Assembly: GCA_034401795.1 (NCBI GenBank)
Contig: CM067367.1
Span: 48,896,485-48,960,484 of the forward strand
Reading direction: 5' to 3'
DNA from: Chaetoderma sp. LZ-2023a
Lineage: Eukaryota > Mollusca > Caudofoveata > Chaetodermatida > Chaetodermatidae
Length of the DNA: 64,000 nucleotides
Shown here: piece by piece, positions 55,490 through 64,000 of the stretch
How the letters are laid out: every line of letters starts with the position of its first letter
How positions within the stretch are numbered: position 1 is the first letter of the stretch
Translations under genes and position numbers: made by a program
Notes under the pieces: model-generated
Databases searched by the model: none
Told to the model about the DNA's origin: nothing
The model's input: the letters and a program-made list of their open reading frames with translations, nothing else

Positions 55490-55870
55490 TACCTGATTGG
55501 TTGGCTAGAGGATTATACGTAATACTCCATACGTGACATAGTGAAGAAAGCAGGACTTACTAATGAATAAATCAGTTCGTCGTCAATTATAAACGCTGGA
55601 TAGAGGGTACCATTTGTAGCCAATCCATATCCATTTCTACAGAAGAAACAGCTCTCCATCAAATTGGTTTCAAGATATTCAACAGAATGTTTATTTAAAA
55701 TATGCAACTTCGCCCAATAATACAATTCAGACACGTTCCTGACTTAATATTGCCACCTTCGTGACGGACGTACGGAGTTTTGGCTGCAACGTCAGCTAAC
55801 AAGTTACATACTTGATTATGACGTCAGCAACTTGAGTGGCAGATCGGAACCCTCGATTACGAAAAATGGT
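55490..55870 (-). mobile_element. Family B foldback copy
   Basis: The core (CAAATTGGTTTCAAGATATT) is followed by the ACAATTCAGACACG block, ATGACGTCAGCAACTTGAGT and a GGCAGATCGGAACCCTC end. Confidence 0.65.
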
Positions 55871-56184
55871 AAGCTGGTAGTCCATCATACAAGATGAACT
55901 AAATTGACTATCTAGAATTCACTGGACCTAACCCTGCCAGATAATGGCCGTTAAGGGAATGGCGTTGATCGCTTCTTCAAGATTCTAGAATATTTCAAAC
56001 ACTCAAATACGGATAAACTGCACATTTGTATAATGAAGGCAATGTGTAGGCAAAATTGCAATACGGTTAATTCTATATTCATATGTATATTATTTAATGT
56101 ATTAAGGCGCAACATATTAAATTTAATATAATACCCCTCTCGTTCATTCAAATTTGAATAGCCAAGCGATTATCAATCCTGAAG

Positions 56185-56725
56185 GCTGAATACAGCGGTC
56201 CACTTCTACCTACGTCACATCCATTTCTAACTAAGTCACGCCCACACGAATAGGCAAGCAATGGCCAATCCTGAATAGATGAGTCTAGTTCTAGCTATGC
56301 CCCGCCAATTTCTAGCTAAGTTCCATCCACGCACCATACAAGCAATAGTCAAACCTGAATACAGGGATCCATTTATAGTTACGCTCCTCCCACGCTTTGG
56401 CGAGATGAGATTAATCGAATCCTGACGTCCCAAACTCCCAATATCAAGGTAACTATACACGTAAGCTGTTGAGCATTTTGAAACTAATTTGACTGGTGCT
56501 TGTGCTGCCATACAGCGCCCAGTCAAATTAGTTTCAAGTTATTCAGCAGACGGTTTATAAAACCGAAAAGGCATACCATTTACACACTTGAAGAACTATT
56601 CAATCTTCATAACGGACGTAAATACGCCATGCATTGCGCATTTTGATACTGACGTCAGCCTACATGTGACTTATTTGATTATGACGTCATATACTTGAGT
56701 GGCAGATTGAATCTGTCCATTGCTC
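56185..56725 (-). mobile_element. Family B foldback copy with repeated outer units
   Basis: The left side has three to four repeats of a GATCCATTT/CTAGCTATGCCCCGCC-type unit (56185-56400), then the core arms around GACTGGTGCTTGTGCTGCC, ACTGACGTCAGCCTACATGT and ATATACTTGAGTGGCAGATT. Confidence 0.7.
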
Positions 56726-56904
56726 ATGTACGATTCCATTTTTGATCGAATCAATGTTTATCAGATATTGTATCTAATTTATCCACTCTTATGTCAATGG
56801 CACATAGAAACGAACAAAATGTTACTTATAAGAAATGTGCGAAGTACATGTAACATATATCTAACAGCTAATCTGATATCTAAATTGAATAGATAAAAAC
56901 GTGT

Positions 56905-57245
56905 TGTTATGCCCCGCGCATCTCTAGCTAATTGGGATCGATTTATATATCTTAAACCCTGACTTCCCCAAAACCGATTTTCAAGGTACCGGTAATTATA
57001 CAGGTGGCCTGTTGAATATTTTGAACCTTTGGCAGCTACAGCTCCCTGTCAAATTAGTATCAAAATGGTAAACAGGATGTTGATTAAATAGTAAAATAAA
57101 ATAAAATTCGTAAAACTTACGGCCTCCCCAATGTTCCTGGTGGATTTAGCTACGCCATTCATTATGTTTTTGATTATGACGTCGGCTATGAGTGGCGTTA
57201 CTGATTATGACGTCATATATTAGATTGACGGATTGGATTCATTAA
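56905..57245 (-). mobile_element. Family B foldback copy
   Basis: ATGCCCCGCGCATCTCTAGC at the left, core arms (left arm partly deleted), TTATGACGTCGGC, ATTATGACGTCATATATTAG and a GACGGATTGGATTCATTA end. Confidence 0.65.
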
Positions 57246-57269
57246 TTAGACATGTATTAGCGAGGTTCA

Positions 57270-57606
57270 TTTCTAGAGCTCTTCTCTCTTCCCGTTTGCA
57301 ACCAACCTCCGCTCACTGTGTATACGCGTTGAAATCGAATCGAAACTGGAATTTCCAGTATCTAATTTTCAGAGTAACTATACAAGTAAGCTCTTGAATA
57401 TTTTGAAACTAATTTGGCTGGAAGCCGTTGCTGCCTGTATATTAAAGCGTAAATTCACCAAAAGGTATACAATTCGGAAACTTTCGTGATTGATAGTTAC
57501 CGTTTTCGTGACGACCCTATGCTATTTGATTGTGACGGCAGCTAACAAGTGCCGTATTTAAGTATAACGCCAGCTACTTGAGTGACAGATCGGACCCCTC
57601 CGTTGA
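57270..57606 (-). mobile_element. Family B foldback copy (one core arm missing)
   Basis: Left block CTAGAGCTCTTCTCTC, one core arm (GAATATTTTGAAACTAATTT), GGTATACAATTCGG block and the terminal ACTTGAGTGACAGATCGGAC. Confidence 0.65.
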
Positions 57607-57742
57607 ACTTGATAAGAGTTACCATGCGTGGACAGTGCTTCGTCAACATAATGCATGGAGTGTGTACAATTTGATAGAAGGTATTAGTTTAACCATTTCA
57701 CGACGAAGCCGGCCAAAACCGGCCTGTTTAGTGGTCGTGGGG

Positions 57743-57872
57743 AATGTCCATTTGCAGGCCAAAAGAAGACAATCTTTTGGAAAATTTGCAACTGGAATGA
57801 CTGGCTCGATAACTGAGCCAGTCATTCCAGTGGTAAATTTTCAAACATACGCTTCTCTTGACCTGCAAATGG
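57743..57872. mobile_element. Foldback family C, copy 5
   Basis: ATGTCCATTTGCAGGCCAAA, the CTGGAATGACTGGCTCGATA palindrome tip, and TTGACCTGCAAATGGGCATT. Same structure as the copy at 32431-32562. Confidence 0.85.
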
Positions 57873-57970
57873 GCATTAAATAAGTAAATATTTTAATTTT
57901 TAAAAACAAATTTTGTCATTAAAGGGATAACTAGTAGTGTTATGTTGTTTCGGATTTCTCTTTTGACCAG

Positions 57971-58073
57971 GGTTCTTTCTTGGGCCGATCATATTTGGGC
58001 GTGTTGTGGATACCGCATGCATTCTCTGGAGTCCGAGTGGATTTTGTTCACTGTACGACACAGATGACCTGAG
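57971..58073 (+). pseudogene. SLCO: SLCO exon (TM12 region); abnormal AT donor
   Basis: Acceptor CTTTTGACCAG ends at 57970. With the previous exon's G it encodes GFFLGPIIFGRVVDTACILW and SPSGFCSLYD, matching the PGPIxFGxxIDxxCxLW...CxxYD signature of OATPs. The exon must end at 58073 (phase 2) to join the last exon as ..DDLR-LKM.., but the following bases are ATAATA, not GT. An AT donor with an AG acceptor is not standard, and the sequence does not look like a U12-type site, so the donor appears mutated. Confidence 0.85.
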
Positions 58074-58087
58074 ATAATAAAGTAATA

Positions 58088-58480
58088 ATCCATTTCTAGC
58101 TATGCCCCGCCCATTGCTAACTAGGCTCCACCCAGGGTTTGTTCGTGAAAGGATCGATCAATCACTGAATTCTAAGAATCCTAATATTAAGGTAATAATG
58201 ATATCACAGATAAGCTGTTGTATATTTTGAAACGTATTTGACTGGGTTATGTTGCTACATATGGCAACAACAGCGCAGAGTTAAATTACTTTCAAGATAT
58301 TCAGCATACTGTTTATTAAATAGTAAAGATATACAATTCTTACACTTGACGGACTATTCAATGGTCATGACGAAGCTAGATACACCATTCATTACAAATT
58401 TTGAGTGTGATGTTAGGCTACACGCGAACAAATTCATTTTGACGTCATACACTTGAGTGGCACGCCGGATCCATCTATTT
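58088..58480 (-). mobile_element. Family B foldback copy
   Basis: Begins CCATTTCTAGCTATGCCCCG, has AGGCTCCACCCAGGG and core arms with an ACATATGGCAACAAC tip, then GACGTCATACACTTGAGTGG and GCACGCCGGATCCATC. It lies right after the mutated SLCO donor. Confidence 0.75.
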
Positions 58481-58915
58481 GCAAGCGGCCCACATTGCAA
58501 TGATATTTGATTTGGCTCCGAGATTGAGATATTGGGAGATCGTATGATCGAGAGATCACAGGAACTAGAGACCATCTGTGTGGGTGGATTAGGCGGGGTG
58601 GGTGGTGTGAGGCGGAGGAAAGCCTTCTTTTAATCTCAATTTTCAAGCTACCATCAAGCATTGTTGGATATTTTGAAACTAATCTGACAGCCAATTGAAT
58701 TTCGGGTTATCAGATTAATCCTCTGAAAAAGGAAAATCCTCATTTACATAATTGAAGTTTTACACTGAATACATTCACGTTACAATGAATAATGAAAAAA
58801 ACCCCAACGAATTGATCTTTAAATGATCTCCCATCTAATTGTCTTACAATTGTTTCCAGAATAGTAGACCTATGCACTAAGTGTTTATCTGATGATATTT
58901 TTCTTTCCCCTTCAG

Positions 58916-59081
58916 ACTTAAGATGCATGTCTTTATGGGCGGCGTTCTTGCGAGTTTCACCGTTCTGAATGGCTTAACTGTGCTGTTCACCTTCAAAATG
59001 GAAAGTTACCGCAAAATAGTAGAGTGGCAACGCAAAGATTTTGCTGAACAAAGGTCGTCGGGTGGAGCAAAGCAACAATAG
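58916..59081 (+). pseudogene. SLCO: SLCO last exon (C-terminal tail)
   Basis: Acceptor TTCCCCTTCAG ends at 58915. It encodes LKMHVFMGGVLASFTVLNGL, the end of the last TM helix (TVLFTF), and a cytoplasmic tail with WQRKDFAEQRSSGG, ending at TAG 59079-59081. The length and composition of the tail are normal for the family. No clear poly(A) signal was noted just downstream. Confidence 0.85.
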
Positions 59082-59279
59082 TCAGAATATGACAACAAAG
59101 TTGATGATGACTCGTTAGGTAAACATAATTCTTCACAAAATGTCACGCATTCTAATAGGAGGGTGCACCTTTAGATGCCATCTGCCGTGGTCCATGTTTT
59201 GGAGCGGATGCAAGAGCCTGGACTGTTTCAGAATGGCATCCCTACACACATTCTTAACTAATATAATTATTAATTATTA

Positions 59280-60330
59280 GCTCAGCTGGCATGAAAGGCC
59301 AAGTGATCTTATGCCGTGGCGACCGTCCGTCGTGTGTCCGCCCATCCGTCATCTGTCATTCGTCAACTTTTCCTTTAAGCAACGTCTCAAGAACCGCTGA
59401 GCAGATTTCAGTTATATTTGGCAGGAAGCATCCTTAGGGATTAAGGATCCAAGTTTGTTCAAATGAAGCCGATCGGCCAATTTGGCTGGTGGCCATCTTG
59501 GATTTTGGTTGATTTTAGGAAACATCTTTAAAAATCTTCTTCTCCAAAACCGCTTGTGGAATCGATTCAAAACTCATGAAACACCATCTAGGGCAAGAGG
59601 TAAGCCTAGTTTGTTCAAGAAGACTTGATTGACCAAATGGTTTGGTGGCCATCTGGGATGACCTAATTTTCCAGAACCGCTGAAGGGATCGGGCCGAAAT
59701 TTGGAGATATGATTTGAGAATACTGGCCTTTTATATTTGTTCACGGGAAATTGATCCGTCAAGAAAACAGGCCGCCGAGGGCCAATAAAAACTTAGTGTG
59801 TTTGGCGGCCACGTTGGATTTTTTTATTTGATGGATTTTGAGACTGAAATTGGTTCTATATATGTTTTTGGGTATTCTGCGCTCAAATTATTTGCAATTT
59901 AAGAAACTGTCGGATAAACGGGTTACCGGCCATCTTAGATAATTTTCCTGCAAATAGCTCCTATACTAAAGCAAATGAAAATTTAAAATGTCTTCTCGAG
60001 AACTACTGGGCTGATTTCAATTATATTTGGCAGGAAACATCCGTATGTTCAAACGATGTGGATCGGCTAATTTTGCCGGCGGACATCATGGATTTTGGCC
60101 GATTTTTATAAATGTCTTTAAAAATCTTCGCCGACACTGTTTGAGCGATAGATTCAAAACTCATAAAATATCATTTAGGGCACGAGCTGAACCAGGTTTG
60201 TTCAAGGGAACTTGATTTGCCAAATGGTGTGACGGCCATCTTGGATGGCCTGATTTTCATGAAAGCAACTTCGTCTCCAGAGCCACTGAATGGATTGGGT
60301 CGAACTAAGGGCCATTAATGTTTGTTCAAG
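59280..60330. repeat. Diverged ~600-bp direct repeat
   Basis: Segment 59405-59690 recurs at 60005-60290 (TATATTTGGCAGGAAGCATC, TCTTTAAAAATCTTC, GATTCAAAACTCATGAA and GGGCACGAG-like blocks). The left edge begins CTCAGCTGGCATGAAAGGCC. Both contain the GGTGGCCATCTTGGATTTTG motif also seen in the satellite at 48830-53330, which may share an ancestor. Non-coding. Confidence 0.7.
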
Positions 60331-60644
60331 ACAAGTTGATACAAAGAAACATGGCCTCTCTTTTCTTGTTACAAGTCTGTTCAACTCATTAGAGTTCTAC
60401 TTATTGTTAATGACCATTCTAGTTGAGATGCCTATGGTCCAGATGAGTGATACACGCCCATTGGACCTCTTGTGTTTATGTCTACACTCCTGACTGTGTA
60501 ATCATGAATGTTCTAGCATACAGCTGTACTACTAATACATTTCTAATATTTTGTGAATACAACATTGTAACTACGTGTTTACTTCGTCAAATATTAACAT
60601 TACATATATTCATACATCTTGTTTACATGGATTCGCAACAATCC

Positions 60645-61097
60645 TCAGATATGTCCAATAACACCCCATCCACTACTTGAGCCTATATGCACAGTTTTAG
60701 TCACAGATCTTTGTGCATCTCTGAGAATATTTTCTGTTGATCTGATATAGCGGCAATATGAATCTGAAACGCACCTTCCGAGAACTTTGATTAAGTGGTC
60801 TTGATGTATATTGCATAGGTCTGAGTTAATACCTAAACAATGTAAAATATGCTTGAACTTTACAATGAATTCGTTTCGTGAGAGTACCTTCCCCTGAGTG
60901 TTTACAAATAACAGACTTAATGCAGATGGTTTTGGATGATGATGTGACTCAACATAAGCGTGACAAATGCTATAAGGGCAGCGTGTGTCATTTGTCTTGA
61001 ATAATTGTATGACTATGCCATTCTTAAAAGGGTTAATTTTAGATTTTTTGAGCACCAACAATGCGTAATCTTCTACCAGGACCGAATTTGAAAACAA
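60645..61097 (-). pseudogene. Tyrosine recombinase C-terminal relic (Crypton/DIRS-like)
   Basis: The minus strand reads ALLVLKKSKINPFKNGIVIQ, then CPYSICHAYVE, SLLFVNTQGKVLSRNEFIVK and FKHILHCLGI, then HLIKVLGRCVSDSYCRYIRS. This follows the tyrosine recombinase fold: a SKTDPFRxG-type strand, a CPV helix, an LFV-x-x-x-G block, and the terminal LGRW-S-x-x-YxxYI motif with catalytic Tyr. The segment that should contain the H-x-x-R box (HSFRIGAA-type) is deleted between GINSDLCNIHQ and DHLIKVLG, and the usual Trp after LGR is Cys. The enzyme is dead. Upstream N-terminal domains are not recognisable. No terminal repeats or RT gene of a DIRS element were seen nearby on this strand. Confidence 0.65.
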
Positions 61098-61212
61098 AGA
61101 TTATCAGACGAATCAAATGAGTGCTTAACAGTAAATTCTCCACATCTTAAAACCCCGAAGAGCTTTACTGTCCATATAGTCTCAAGTAACAGATCCATAG
61201 CTTGATTAAAGA

Positions 61213-61240
61213 CTGCTTTACGGGGGGGGGGGGGGCGGGG
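61213..61240. repeat. Poly-G run
   Basis: A G run of about 14 interrupted by one C, just before the RT relic. Confidence 0.9.
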
Positions 61241-61346
61241 AATTACATACCCTACTCAACATATCATACGTGACGGGATATCTAGGTCTAGGTTGCCTGA
61301 TTTGCATACGTTTAACCCCTTTGAGAATAGCTGACACGCGTTGTGA

Positions 61347-62820
61347 ATGACTAGCAACAGGGTGGTTCACATGGTTTTGCAAGCACATAAAACGAATGCC
61401 ACGTACCTATCTGAAATCAATTCTGACAACAAGTCAGTCATTACACTCCTTCAGCTGAACGATCTCTACCTAATGTATAAACGCCATACCAGGAAAGTTG
61501 GTAGAGTCACCTATAACCTACCCAAGCTCATCAGCGACACTGACACTCAAATAGCATAGAAAAAAGCCCTCGGGGAGCATATAGCTAACATCGACGTCAG
61601 CTCCAATCCAAACGAAGGCCTAACCAAAATATCTATGGAATCGTCAGCTACAAGTACCATAGATGTTCTTAAAAAACAACCGAACTAGGTATACTGACGA
61701 TCCTCAAATAGTAAAACTGTCAGCAGAGCAGAAAGCGTTACAGCAGCGCATCTATCAAAGTGGCCAAAGTGAGCATGAGCAATGAGTTATTCAAATATGC
61801 AAGTGACATAATATCAAAACCGATCACGCACCTAACCAATTCAGCTTTTATGCACCACCTTCCCATCAACGCTGTAGGTCAAGGCACCCTTATCGCATTA
61901 CCCAAGCCCAAGAAGCTACCTGGCCCCCAGCCAATCTGCAGCCCATTGTGCTCCTCAACCGCATACGGAAAATCCCATCCTATGTTACTCTATGCAGCAT
62001 GCGAGACAAGGTCGATGACTTCATCGGATCATGTCAAAGTGGCTTCAAACGTGAACGTAGCTGCGAAGACATTGTATGGGCTCAACGCATGCTTGTGTCA
62101 TGTCCAAACACTGGGATTTCCACAAAATGGGCATCAACATGTCACAAGCCTTCGACGCAATTAAATGCTCACACATTATAGATGTACTACGCCAGGCCAG
62201 TTGCAATGAAGATGAGCTACGAGTAGTTAGGATACTGCTTGCAGACACCAAGCTGAGAGTATGAGTCAAGTCAGTGAAGTCTTGTACAGTTTGAGACATC
62301 AATCGGCTCCCCGCAGGGAGGTGGTCTCGTTCCTGTGTTTTTCGCCTGTTACCTTGCTGCCGCATTGAAATCTGTGCGAGAAAGTTCCACAGGAGCAAAA
62401 CCCCAGTGTCAATACTGTGCATGCCGCTAGAGATGGAATATGCCGACGATGTGGACTTCATTGAGGAGGAAAAGAAACCCCTTGACGAACTTCTCCCAAT
62501 AGCTGCAAGCAAACTAAAAATTGAGAATCTCTTTATGAATGAATCGAAAACAGAGTTCACCAACATACACCTATATACAAAGCATGAAAGTAAAGAAATT
62601 GACGATGCATTTCGTGGTGGCGAACCATGGAGGAAAAGTAAAATCCTGGGATCACTGCTTTGCAGTACTGCTGACATTGCTGCACGCTGCGCCATGGGGA
62701 ACATAGCTTTCCAGTCATTCTGGAACAACAGCAATAAGAATATGGGAACACCCATCTGCACCACAGCATTTCTGCAAATCACTGCGAATGTCTTAAATGT
62801 AATGCCACTGCTATATTGAC
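61347..62820 (+). pseudogene. Non-LTR retrotransposon RT relic
   Basis: The plus strand carries, over several frames, a linker (LLQLNDLYLMYKRHTRKVGR), then RT blocks: NELFKYASDIISKPITHLTN, GTLIALPKPKK, VLLNRIRKIPS, SGFKRERSCEDIVWAQRM, a MSQAFDAIKC block (first catalytic Asp), IGSPQGGGLVPVFF (motif after SxGxPQG), then EYADDVDFIEEEK (catalytic YADD at about 62439) and KSKILGSLLCSTADI in the thumb. Frameshifts occur near 61560, 61910, 62160 and 62260. The endonuclease is absent, so the copy is 5'-truncated. The clade is not assigned. Confidence 0.8.
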
Positions 62821-62959
62821 GGGTTAGAGGATAATTAATTATGCGCCCACAGGTACCTCGTTCAAAAGCAAACTAGCTAATAAAAGTAGATTATCTACTT
62901 CAAAGAAAAAGCTTTTGAGTTGGACTGATCAAGACATACTACAACAAAGAACACGGCGG

Positions 62960-64000
62960 CAATAACAAGGCGCTGGCTTATGCCGCTTGTAAAATGATGA
63001 TGATGCATGCATTTTATTACCCAACTTTGGGATTGGTGAGTTGGCGGGGTGGGGTGGGGCAACCAACGTACACTTAAACCAACTACTACTAGCTATGCGT
63101 CCGACAGCATTTACTATTGGCAGATATTTTCATTGGTTTCATTGTATGGTGGGTCTGTAAAATAGTCATCTATGCCTATGGTCATTCGCCCAGGCCATTG
63201 TCTAAAAACGAAAACTGGTGTCGTTTAAACAGCCTAGCCATTTGTGCTGATAAATTATTTATATATCGTTTGCATACAATTAATCTAAGATTCATGATTA
63301 TGTGTTTGGGAGTCATATAAACATAGATTATATTTTTACGAAAACTGGTTCTATGAGCTAGGTCAAGATACTAATTTATTACTTGCATGATTTTTAACAG
63401 AAAGCTGACGTACTCAACAAAGGCCGGTGTAGTATGCGTAACTGATTGCCCATGAAAAAATGACTCCCGGGAACAGCATTACATAGCACTGCCGTATGCA
63501 ATTTCGTCTCCCCATGAAATAATGACTCCCCATCAAATAATAGTTTGGCATCTGAAACTATATAAATGATAATATTTCTAACGCAAACACGTATATTTTG
63601 TGAAACACGTGTTTTTTGTTTAACGCTAAAAATGCAGAAATAGCTAAAAGCACATGAGTAAACAGTTTTCGTGAGTGCTCGGCGTATAGTAGATCTGGTA
63701 TCGCAGACATTCAGGTCTAATCAAAGGATATATATGTTTTATTAATTAACAATTCACCAAATGTCTAGATTTCGCTGCAAAGCAATAATTTAGACAGCAC
63801 AGACATGTTTATCTAAAATTTCTAAAAAAAAAATAGTAGCCTATATTAAAGCTGAACTATCACCATTTAATCTAGTTTTATACTGTAACTGATATCATAC
63901 CATATGTAACCATATGTTTTTTCTGGACATACAAAAATATCAAATCTCCACCCTCTAGCGCTGGGTAGTTACATATAACTTCCCTGTATATAGCTTCCAC
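62960..64000. other. No recognised feature
   Basis: AT-rich sequence with no gene, RNA or clear repeat on either strand. A short duplicated AAATAATGACTCCCCAT-like phrase occurs at 63460-63535. Confidence 0.5.

Noticed and set aside
58074..58915. U12-type AT-AC intron after the TM12 exon
   Set aside because: The donor reads ATAATA rather than ATATCC, and the acceptor is a normal pyrimidine-rich CAG.

Overview
This is metazoan nuclear DNA, most likely from a marine invertebrate; phylum and species cannot be fixed from the sequence. It is AT-rich, intron-bearing and packed with mobile-element remains. The only host gene I recognise is a plus-strand gene of the SLCO/OATP organic anion transporter family. 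Eight exons can be placed between 30857 and 59081, with splice phases that agree from exon to exon. The copy carries a frameshift near the end of its first placed exon, at least one frameshift in the third, an in-frame stop in the fifth and an AT instead of GT donor after the seventh. It is therefore either a decaying gene or a gene damaged by assembly errors.

Layout. 1-2776: fused copies of a foldback (MITE-like) family. 2934-4520: a GA tract, then a broken hAT-type transposase. 5560-8560: a minus-strand non-LTR retrotransposon fragment abutting a Ty3/gypsy integrase fragment. 8560-17730: mostly unrecognised, with one foldback element and a second copy of a repeat seen at 5560-6140. 17730-25390: the most interesting segment, about 17 small, tightly spaced genes arranged like those of a DNA virus (below). 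25440-27125: a non-LTR element with an inverted 5' end. 27236-29380: foldback elements, one carrying a (TA)46 tract inside perfect palindromes. 30857-59081: the SLCO locus, whose introns hold foldback elements, a degenerate tandem repeat (32870-34600), a ~150-bp satellite (48830-53330) and trinucleotide arrays. 59280-60330: a diverged ~600-bp repeat. 60645-61097: a tyrosine recombinase relic. 61347-62820: a reverse transcriptase relic. 62960-64000: nothing recognised.

The 17.7-25.4 kb segment has two short minus-strand genes at its left, a central block of plus-strand genes and three minus-strand genes at its right. Starts and stops overlap or lie a few bases apart (ATGA overlap at 19756-19759; 2 bases between stop and start at 18549-18550; 3 bases at 24973-24975). 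The last plus-strand gene is an A32/FtsK-HerA type ATPase of the kind used for genome packaging. No polymerase, integrase or protease was seen in it, so it is not a complete canonical Polinton/Maverick. I read it as a decayed copy of an integrated virus or virus-like transposon of uncertain, possibly undescribed type. A ~290-bp palindromic repeat at 17730-18017 is a candidate end.

Nearly all coding relics contain stops and frameshifts, so the window as a whole looks like slowly decaying repeat-rich intergenic and intronic DNA around one large transporter locus.
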